Below are positions 55,582 to 64,000 of a DNA stretch of 64,000 nucleotides, one piece after another. The DNA is from Copromyces sp. CBS 386.78 (lineage: Eukaryota; Ascomycota; Sordariomycetes; Sordariales; Sordariaceae), in contig MU839223.1 in NCBI GenBank assembly GCA_030685235.1, positions 1 through 64,000 of the forward strand, read 5' to 3'. Under the pieces are notes generated by a model. The model was not told where the DNA came from and did no database searches. It saw nothing but the letters and a program-made list of their open reading frames with translations. Position numbers and translations under genes: made by a program. Every line of letters begins with the position of its first letter. Position 1 is the stretch's first letter.

Positions 55582-58500
55582 ATGGCCGTCAAAGGCGCCA
55601 CCGAGGCCCTCGTTGCCGCTTTCACCTTGTCAGTTTATCCATGGTCAGTAGACAACATCATCACTTACACAAGCTAACATGCCATCAGTGGTCTTGTATT
55701 ATACGCCGCGACGGCCGCTCTCGCTCTCTACGCAAAAGGTCATGGCACCGCCATACTCCGGGACGGCCAGAGGCTGGTCCTCGTCGGTTTTCTAACCACT
55801 GCTGCCCTGTGGGCCCTTTGCGATTTTATTTCTATTCTTATCAAAGTCGACAACTCGTCCATGTCTTGCCAGATCGGCATAATATTCGCTACCGTCTTCG
55901 ACCAACTTGCCCGATTCTCCATCCAACAATACCTTCACTGGGCCCAAAGCACGGGCGAGAACATGTCCACCCTGCACATGATTCCCCAACTCCTAATCCT
56001 CGGTCGACTCGTTGCCGGAGCCGTTTTTGTCGGATTTACTCGACCCCAAACCGATTCTTTCTGCGTCGCTGCCTCGTCCAACCTTCCCATTTCCATTGTC
56101 GTCATCTCCATGGACGCCGCCATTCTCCTTTGTCTCATCACACGCGCCTTGGCCCAGAACACTACGTTCCACACCGATGCTCAGACGGCGAAGAGGAAGG
56201 CCCTCTTCTGGGTTATGCTAGGTTTGGCTGTCTGGACTGCCACCAGCGGATCCTTACACCTTGGTTTCCGTCATGTTGCCCTTGTGGTCAGGACTGCCAT
56301 GCCTGCCATCGGCCTGACCATCTTAATCGGTAAGTAGCATCGTCCTCGACATTGTTGTCCCCTGGCTAACAGCGTACAGTTATCCTTACTGTCTGCTATG
56401 GCACCCTCGGGGCGGCCAGCATAGTGCGAGTCAAATCCCCCGAAGCCATGTCTCCTCGCCTTGTCGAAATCAGCCGCGATATATCCTCATCCGATTCCTA
56501 CTACCCCGCCAGCAACTACCAAGACGTCAAGGATGCAGCCATAACGTCCGAAACAACATTCACCAACCCGAGAGAGGCACCTACCTATAGACTCCCGACG
56601 ATTTCGTTGCCCATCACTGGAGTGGCAGGCATGGGTGGAGTCCCTATCCAAGGGCAGCTGTTTCCGCCTGTCCGATCAAATACCGCCCCTACGCTTCCAA
56701 GGAATAGGTCGGTCAAGGCTGCTGTTGGTCTCCATAAGAAGGGGGCTTCTGCCGGTGGAAAATTGCAGATCAGCAATCCCGTTCTCCAGGATACCGGCAG
56801 AAGCCCGCTCGATAAGATTCCTACCATGGGCCTACAGGATGCCATGAGGACAGAGAGGGAGCGAAGGGACAAGCTGCTCAGGCAAACGAGCCAGGCCAAG
56901 AGGGAGATGAATGCCCAGCCGGCAGTAACGGATCCCAGGGAGGACGTGAACAGAGCCGTGAGCTTCAAGAGAAAGGAGGTTGCATCACCTGTTTCGTCCG
57001 GCTCGTCACTTCGTTTGGACAACGCGGGTATGAGCTCATCAACACAACTGTCACCAGCAACGGGTGAAATCAGGCAAAGATCGCCGCGCCAGTCGCCAGA
57101 AACATCAGAGACCTCAAGACAATCAACCTTTCAATCTCGATCCGTGCCCCCTCCCAAGGACTTTGAACAACCACTGCCGAATCTCGATATCCGTCCTTTG
57201 ACGCCACCACAGGAGAGGCCCTTGACAGGACTTCAAAGGCGACCTACTACTGGCTTGCCATCCAACCCCAGAGCTAGGGCATCGAAGCTGGAACAAGATG
57301 CACCCGGTGCAGAACGTCAGCAGACTGTTCTTTTCCTTAATAATGTCATCTACGACGACCCCGCCCTTGTGCACGACATTCTGCAGAGTTCTAATGATAG
57401 GACTACTGACAAGATCCAATCTCCTGGAACGCCTGAATCGGTTGTTCACCGACCTCGGCCCATTCCGAGAAAGGTGGCCGATCCCATTCTCGGCTCGGGA
57501 CACAGAAGAAGCAAATCTAGTGGTTCATTGGTCAAAAAGTCTGTGTACGGTTCGGGGGATATGCCGCCACCCCCTGCTCCTCCGAAGAGTGCGGGCGCAG
57601 GAACTCGGCCCCAGCCGAACATGACACGGAGCATGACGGTTACTGAGAAAATCGCACTCATGTACCCTGGGGAGATGCGAAATATGTTGCCACCAGTCCC
57701 CGAGGCACCTACCGTCGCCACGTCTTACCTTCAATCTCCATCTTCAGTGGACTCCGAGGAGGTGCGACAGCCCAACCAACCAACAAAAACCACAACCACG
57801 CCCGATAACATTCCTTCCGTTATTAAAAAAGCTACCGAAAGCAAGTACGACACGGATATGGCGGCGAAGCGGGCATCATCCCCGGTGCTTCCTATCAATT
57901 CTGTACAACGAGAGTCATTGTATAGCCATGATTCGGAATCGCCAGATGAGGCCGATAGGAACTCGGTCCGCTCTACACAGGTCAGTGTCGGACTTGCTGT
58001 GGCCCGACCTCTGCCTCGACCAGTGGTAAACAAACCGACACCCGAGCAAACCTCACCAGTACAGGCCCGCCGGGTCGGTGACAAGTGCCCCGTTTTCTCC
58101 GATCAAAAGTCAAGACTCAGGATGCCACCTCCTTCACCTCTACCGTTGAGTGGGCCACGCAGGAATACGGTCGTGGTTCAGGCCGAGCCTTCGCCCCTCG
58201 AGTCTCCAGAACATGCACTCCGCCACATCCAGGAACAGCTCAACAAGTTTGAAGAGCCCGTGACTGAGTCCTGCTCCAAGGACCATACTGAGCGCCTCGC
58301 TCTACTTGAGCATCTGGAGAAGGAGATGGGTGTTCACGAGAATCATTGGCAGGAAATGAAGCATGACCTTGGCCGTGATTCGTTGTGCAGCATGCAAACC
58401 AACTCTCCGGCGAACAGGAACTCACAATGTGATTCTACTGTCGGTAGCATAGTCATTGGACACGGCTTGGCTGTTGGTGCCATGGCCGCTGGGCGCAGAG

Positions 58501-61500
58501 CTTCTCGCCAGACCATGCTGCGCAACAATGGCAGCTACAATCCCAACAGACTCTCAAGAGATGCTGTCAAGTCACACATGAGCATCTGGCAGAAGCGTCT
58601 GACCGAGGCACATATCGACTACATGGAGACAGCAGCCGAAAGACTCCGTCATGCCAGCGGCAACTTGTTGTCTATGCCAATGCCTAATGTCCAGCTCGGT
58701 ACCCCTACGCCTCCTGACTCTGACGTTTCTGGTGATGATGATGATTCGGTTCTGTCCGCTCAGCTGGATGCTGTGTCAAACTGGTTGTCCAAGAAGGCTG
58801 TCAAGACCGTGTCCCTGTGGGCTCCGGCGCCGCAGCAGGCTACTGTCGCCGCAAACCTTCTGTGGACGCCTGTTCCCAACGCTTCGCCTACTTCCACGGT
58901 CGCGACGCCGGAGGCTGAGACTTTGGTCCGGCCGCTGGTTCGTAAGGAACTGCCTCCTCCCCTTGAGATTACCAGCACGCAGTTGTGGTCCAAGCCTACA
59001 GTGAATGTCAAGAAGGCCCCTTCACTCTGGACGGCTCCTGCACCTGTCAAGGTTCCGAAAACAAGTGCACTGTGGGTGCATATTCCCAAGGTTGCAAGTG
59101 AATGCCCGACGCCTCTCCCAGAGGCCGACGCATTTGTCCGTCCCGCCACGAGAAAGGTTCTGGCTCCTCTTGAGATCACGAGCACTCAGCTGTGGAAGAA
59201 GGCTGAACCTGAAAAGAAGCCTTCACTCTGGACCCGACCACCCAAGGTTTCGGCCGTCACGACCAACCTTTGGTGGTCGCCCCCTCCCAAGGTTCTCGAG
59301 GACCCTTCACTGGCTCTTGATCTCCCACAAATATTTACCCGTCCTGCGGCTAGAAAAGATCTTGCTCCCCTCCAAATCTCCTCCAAGCATCTCTGGCGCA
59401 AACCATACACCAGCACCAAGGAGACCACCGGACTTTGGCGACCTTCCTGGGCTTCTGTCGCTCCTCCTGCTGACTTCAAGCGTCTCTCTCTGCAAGAAAT
59501 TCCCCAACCCAAACCTCAAAAGGCTCCGCGACCCGTAACCCAACGTCCTCCTCGCCGCAACAAGCGTGTGAGCGCTCTGCCCGACATTCTTGAGAATCCT
59601 GAGCCTCTTCCCGACAAGCGCGGCACCCTTGGTATTTTCCAATTCCCCTGGGGCGAGAAGTCCGACACTGCAACCATGCCTCTACCGCGTCCTTTCGGTC
59701 GCTCCATGCCCGGCACCATGAGCTCCGGCGTTCCCCTCCGGGCGTCGGACACTCCCGACTACTTGGGAACATCGTTCTTTGACGACTACGACGACGAAGA
59801 TGCCGAGTCCGACTATGAGCGCGAGGAAAGCGGTGATGATGAAGATGACTTCGACGAGACGACTATCTGGGAAATTGCTAGCCTCCTCAACTCGGATGCT
59901 GTGCCCTCGAGGAACAGCCTCTTCCTTTCCGCCACTCCTGCCTACAGCGTCGACGACAACTACAGCGGCGGCGGCGGCAGCAGCAGCCACCAAGAACAAT
60001 CCGCTTCTGCGTCCGCCACCGACATTGACGACGATGATGATGATGCTTCCAGTGAGCATGAAATCCTGATCGGCCTTGCCGCGGATCCCCATGATGGCGA
60101 AGAACATACTGGCGACTCCACTCGTTCAACCCTGGACCAGGGAGCCCAGGCCGTCGTCGCTACCCGTGCGGCATTGGCCGATGACTCGGCGCCCGCACCG
60201 GCTCCGCCCCGAGTGGAGACCAGCGAAAACCAAGCCGTGGAGACGCACCTGCAAATCTCGAGCGGCCTATGGAGCCGCGATGAATCACCCGAGATCAAGA
60301 CTTTGTCCGCGGCGGAAACGACAAAAGGTCTCTTTGTCCTGGGCAGCCGTGCGACGTCCGACAAGCGCACCACCGAGCAGGAGCCGGCCGCCGTCAAGAT
60401 GCACCGCACACCCCAGGCCACGGCTGCCGACTCATGGAGGCCGTTGGATAAGCTCATGTCCAATAGCCTCTGGACGCCCCAAGAGGCTGCCGCCAAGGGC
60501 GTTAGCAGGCAGGTGTTCCAGCACTGGCTCACTCTTGGCCTAGCCGCCGCTAAGGACAAGGAGGCTCTCATTGCTAGTGGTCATCCCCTCAACATCAAGT
60601 GCCGCACTGAGACGGGCCGCATCACCGCCACCCCTGCCGACTGGGCTGCTGCCCTTGAGGAGGCCATTCAGGCTTCTATCATCAAGGCCACTGTCCCGGC
60701 CTTCAACTCGGCCGTCCGTCATCCCGTCTTCGCCGGCTCATCCCTCATCACCACCTCCGAGTGGTTCCACCCCGCCGCCACAGGCTACACCTACGACGCG
60801 GCCTGTGTCCACCCCGTCTTCTTGGGCTCTCTCGCCATCGCCTGCCCCCAGGAGTCCGTCCACCGCGCCATGTCGGCTTACGCTCACAAGAAGCTTCGTC
60901 GTCACCAGCGTTCGGGATCATCTCACTCTCGCTCCGCCAGCACCAGCGGCAAGAAGCGTAGGGAGTCCATCATGGCCCAGATCCACGCCATCGAAGCTGA
61001 AATGGGTCTCATCCCCGAGGACTCTGCCGTCGCCGTCGTGCCTGACGTCCCGGAGGTCCCCTCACTCGAGGAGATGGAAGCCTCCCGCAAGGCCAAGATC
61101 GAGGCCCTCGAGCAAGAGAAGTTGTTCGCTGCCCGCGAAGGCTTCGTGACTAGGCGTCGCGCTAGCTCCAGCGTGTCCCACGCCACCACGGCCACTACAA
61201 ACTCTGAAAACGACGGTCCCGCTTCCATGGACTCTTTCCCCCTGAGCAGCCAGCGTCCCTCCACGGCCACTAGCGTTGACTTGGAGCATGATCTTGATCT
61301 TGATCAGGAGGATAAGGCCGTCGACACCGTCGAAGTCCCTGAACTCACCATTTCTTCTTTCCAAGCCAACAACACCAACAACGGCCTCTGGACCGCCCCC
61401 CTCCCCATCCCCCAACCAACCCCCTCACCAATCCCCACCCTCTGGATTCCTTCCCCCTCTCCCGCCTCGTCCTTCGCGTCCTACGAGGAAGCCCTCCCCA

Positions 61501-61775
61501 GCCCCAAACTCCTTTGGCAGCCTAAAGCCGGTAAACCCGAAATCATCGCCAAGACCGATGAAGATGGCGAGGCGCACAAGCGCAGGGCTTTGGGACGCAA
61601 GGGCCTGTTGACGAAGCAGAGGAAGATGGAGATTATGGAGCAAATCAGCGGGGAGATGAGTGCCAAGGATTTGAAGGAGGTGTTTAAGAGGCAGGGATTG
61701 TGGAGGAAGGAGAGTGCAGTGGTGGCTGAGAAGAAGGATTGGATGGCTGCTTCGAGCCAGCCAGTTGAGTGGTGA
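55582..61775 (+). CDS. Very large protein with about seven membrane segments and a tail of Leu-Trp repeats
   Basis: I cannot name this gene. Three exons (55582-55628, 55689-56329, 56380-61775) give 2027 residues. The introns are 60 and 50 bp; intron 2 interrupts the last membrane segment. Residues about 15-245 contain about seven hydrophobic segments (for example LVLVGFLTTAALWALCDFIS, LPISIVVISMDAAILLCLIT, AMPAIGLTILIGVILTVCYG). The remaining 1,780 residues are hydrophilic: basic and Ser/Pro-rich to about 1000, acidic with Asp runs near 1380-1460, helical and charged toward the end. Sixteen LW motifs occur between about 1042 and 2005. Three of them sit in a 69-residue repeat with the core RP-x-x-RK-x-L-x-PLEITSTQLW (at about 58918, 59125 and 59329). 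Elsewhere they read SLWTP, GLWTAP, TLWIP, LLWQP or GLWRKE. The layout suggests a membrane-anchored scaffold. That is inference only. Confidence 0.8.
58915..59420 (+). repeat. Three 69-residue repeats with LW cores
   Basis: In the large membrane protein, blocks beginning ETLVRPLVRKELPPPLEITS, ADAFVRPATRKVLAPLEITS and QIFTRPAARKDLAPLQISSK recur at about 207-bp spacing. Each is followed by two or three further LW motifs (SLWTAP, ALWVHIP, SLWTRPP, NLWWSPP). The repeat is visible in protein and only weakly in DNA, so it is old and kept at the protein level. Confidence 0.8.
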
Positions 61776-62685
61776 GCAGCTTTCACCTTAGTGCTGTGAT
61801 GGCTGTGAGGGATGTGTCTGTCATGATGGAATGAACTAGCTTGTTGATTTGGTGTTATTATTGTTGCTGCGAAAGGCATCGGGCCTCAATGGTTCGATGG
61901 ATGGGAAGTAATGGAAAAAGTAAAGGGAAAAGCGGAAGGGAAATATGGTAAACAACATACAGGAAGGAATAAGGTGTCAGGGCTTGGAATTTCGATAGGG
62001 ACGGCTTATTTTCTTCTTCCAAGGTCCGGCTTGGACCCAGAACAGTTGATGGAAAGGAGGAGGTGTTGAAGAGAAGGAAATTCCTGAATGGTTTTCAGTT
62101 GCAGTTGATGCAGTTGAGCAGTTGATGTACGATAGATACCCAGGTCACCTACCTACCCTCCTACCGTACTGTCCGTACAGCTTCGATCAGAAGCGCAGTA
62201 GTCGTAGTTGAAAAGATGATAAACTTGAGATCTGAGTGTTCCCGATTCCGTGACTTTCCGTGATAATGTTCCGTCATCCGTGTGTGTCATCAAGAAATGA
62301 ACAGACGGGAGTTAATAGACAACAGACAACAGACAACAGACAAGCAGAATCGACTTGAAGACACGAGGGAAAGGTGAGCAACTGAGCATTGAGGACGGGA
62401 CGACCAGCGGCCACTCTTATAGTTTTCAGTCCTCCTCTAGGGGCAATCTGGCGGTGGCCGCGATGATCATTTGATATTCCCATTCAGCTCCACTAAGAAA
62501 GAATTTAGCCTGAAAGCCCTAAATTAGCCGCGATGTACCGTACTCCCTCCCAGAAATCGCGATACAGTAGTTAATGAAGTGCTGTAATACCAGTTTCTTC
62601 CTCAAAATGAACGTTATCGTCGTCCTGCTACCCCGCGCATTCATGTCTCCCGCCCGTCCTCCCGGTATGCCCCGGCCAGCTGTGA
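61776..62685. other. Intergenic between convergent genes
   Basis: About 900 bases hold the 3' regions of the LW-repeat gene (+) and the CxxC protein gene (-), with a short ACAGACA simple repeat near 62317-62345. No gene was seen. Confidence 0.6.
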
Positions 62686-63474
62686 TCAGTGCTTCTGCTT
62701 CCGTCTTTGTCGTTGGGTTTCCCTGTAGTATACGGCCTCAGAACTGTTATTCAATTCGCCGTTCCATCCTTCGAAGTCCATCGCATCCATTCGTCCCTTA
62801 TCACACATCCATCTGTTCCCCACCTTCACAATTCGTAGTTCTTTGTCCAACAAAGTTATGACGGTTATTCCCGCCAAGCGGCTGACTTGCGGCTCCCTAG
62901 CCATCTTTTCAACCACATAGACGAGGGGAACTAGCTCTCCCGGCGGAAGTGACCGGAGATTTTCCCGCATCTTGTTCACTCTCTCCTCGAGGGCGGCCTC
63001 AGCCTTCTCTTCGGCTTCTTTCATTTTTGCCAGGTTTTTTTGCATCTTCTGCTTGCAGTCCTTGCAAAAAGATGTAAAGTTGTAGTCCACTATGCCCTTT
63101 CGATCCCAACCCGGTACTGGATAGGCATACACGTCTACCGTAGGGTTGACCTTGCAGATCTCGCAAATGGGCTTTCTTCCTGCTTCCACGCTTTTATTGC
63201 AATCGTATGGGCGGCCCCAGCCGGACTTCGCACGGCCTACTCCGCTTGTGTGAAAAGGCATGACGAAGATATTGTGACTGGATGGAACCATGGGAGTCTG
63301 GGATCCGTCTTGCTGGTCTCTATTGGCAAAGGTGACCGATGTTTTCCTCTTGCTCTGCAAAACAAGACCGCATCGTGCAATGGCTGTGAAGCTCCTTCTG
63401 AGGCCTGTTTTGAGCGGTTGAGCCGTCGAAATACCGAAAGAAGCCGCTTGGAGGAAGACAGCTGATGGCGACAT
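62686..63474 (-). CDS. Probable mitochondrial protein with two CxxC motifs and a coiled coil
   Basis: I do not recognise the family. From the ATG at 63474 the frame encodes 262 residues. The N-terminus MSPSAVFLQAASFGISTAQP with LRRSFTAIARCGLVLQSKRK is rich in Ala, Ser and Arg and free of acids, as in mitochondrial presequences. Two CxxC pairs follow (KPICEICKVNP and SFCKDCKQKM) about 30 residues apart, a zinc-ribbon-like spacing, with DVYAYPVPGWDRKGIVDYNF between them. Next comes a coiled coil (KEAEEKAEAALEERVNKMRE), a hydrophobic stretch (SRLAGITVITLLDKELRI) and a basic tail (ETQRQRRKQKH). The frame is open for 34 codons upstream of the chosen ATG without another ATG, so an upstream exon is possible. 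The presequence-like start still favours 63474. Confidence 0.65.
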   Translation of the reverse strand: MSPSAVFLQAASFGISTAQPLKTGLRRSFTAIARCGLVLQSKRKTSVTFANRDQQDGSQTPMVPSSHNIFVMPFHTSGVGRAKSGWGRPYDCNKSVEAGRKPICEICKVNPTVDVYAYPVPGWDRKGIVDYNFTSFCKDCKQKMQKNLAKMKEAEEKAEAALEERVNKMRENLRSLPPGELVPLVYVVEKMAREPQVSRLAGITVITLLDKELRIVKVGNRWMCDKGRMDAMDFEGWNGELNNSSEAVYYRETQRQRRKQKH

Positions 63475-64000
63475 CTTGATGTGCTCTCCGGGTACGTTGA
63501 GGAGGGCGGCTGGCTGGAAAGGGCGGAGCGGAAAGCTCGAGATCAGGATTCTACTCGTGGTTGATGCTTTCGCCACAGTCAGCTTGAGGAATAGTCAAAG
63601 ATGAGGACGCCTCACCATACAGCAGGAGCGGCAATAGGCTGAAATGCCTCGTTGTACGAGATGAGAAAGGGGCCAAGCGTGTACTTACTAAATTGAAGGA
63701 CGGTGGGCAAAATTCGAATTGTGTTGCAAATCGGTACCAGCAGGACCCAAATAATGGGTCAGTGGAAGGTAGACGAGGCCAGCGTGAGGTAGTTCTCTGG
63801 CGCAGATGATCGTGGTGAGCAGAAGAGAGAAAAGAGGGCTTTGCTTTCTCGAGGACGCTAGAGCGGCCGGTTTGTACCTCGCTCGTCACGGATCAAGTGA
63901 AGGGAAGTTGACGGAGGTGGAAAGGCGATGACAGAAAAAGGGCTGTGAGCTTGCCGTTGTGTAAAGAAAGGAGAAAGGGAAACCAGGGCAGCCTAACTGG
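63475..64000. other. Upstream region of the CxxC protein gene
   Basis: A minus-strand frame at 63551-63889 overlaps this region but has no conserved content. It may include a 5' exon or leader of the CxxC protein, with GT/AG candidates near 63612-63616. Confidence 0.4.

Noticed and set aside
1..64000. CRISPR arrays, insertion sequences, prokaryotic operons and complete transposons
   Set aside because: No regularly spaced direct repeats with unique spacers, no transposase or reverse transcriptase frame, and the gene structure with introns is eukaryotic.

Overview
The window is nuclear DNA of a filamentous ascomycete, most likely Neurospora or a close Sordariales relative. Genes carry few short introns (52 to 143 bp) with GTRNGT donors and YAG acceptors, spacing is wide, and the gene families are typical of such fungi (GH81 glucanase, HET-domain and NACHT incompatibility-type genes, HeLo domain protein, DMATS-type prenyltransferase). 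The neighbouring pair of a vacuolar Ca2+/H+ exchanger and a GH81 glucanase fits, from memory, the Neurospora crassa arrangement. All intron coordinates were derived by hand from reading frames and splice consensus. There is no transcript support.

Layout. 0.9-3.9 kb (-): KHA1-type K+/H+ antiporter. 5.6-7.2 kb (-): DWARF1/DHCR24-type FAD oxidoreductase. 8.0-10.4 kb (-): patatin-like phospholipase. 12.2-14.8 kb (+): a HeLo domain joined to a catalytically dead kinase fold. 17.8-19.5 kb (+): CAX exchanger. 22.1-25.4 kb (+): secreted GH81 endo-1,3-beta-glucanase. 27.0-31.3 kb (-): five-exon Q-rich protein with an internal Zn2Cys6-like cluster, 17-residue poly-Q repeats and an in-frame UAG. 31.6-32.8 kb (-): STN1-type telomere protein. 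34.0-36.0 kb (-): coiled-coil protein of unknown function whose 5' end lies in four tandem copies of an exon/promoter-like module. 37.6-38.1 kb (-): orphan C-terminal piece of a fructosamine-kinase-like gene. 38.7-44.1 kb (+): NLR with SesB-type hydrolase, NACHT and a divergent beta-propeller. 45.0-47.3 kb (+): HET-domain protein. 49.1-50.3 kb (-): unknown protein with a second in-frame UAG. 50.9-52.5 kb (-): aromatic prenyltransferase. 52.8-53.7 kb (-): FMN-binding split-barrel protein. 55.6-61.8 kb (+): 2027-residue protein with about seven membrane segments and a huge tail full of Leu-Trp motifs. 62.7-63.5 kb (-): probable mitochondrial CxxC protein.

How it fits together. The two ends are mostly housekeeping genes (ion transport, lipid and sterol chemistry, wall glucanase). 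The 27-50 kb interior looks accessory: NLR and HET genes side by side, a broken kinase gene, tandem duplications, repetitive proteins, and two genes whose long reading frames are each interrupted by one UAG. The HeLo-pseudokinase, the NLR and the HET protein belong to the non-self recognition and regulated cell death repertoire of fungi.

The observations I rate highest are the two in-frame UAG codons (candidates for the A-to-I mRNA editing known in sexual-stage Neurospora and Fusarium), the reiterated first-exon module at 35.9-36.5 kb, the MLKL-like HeLo-pseudokinase architecture, and the LW-repeat membrane protein.
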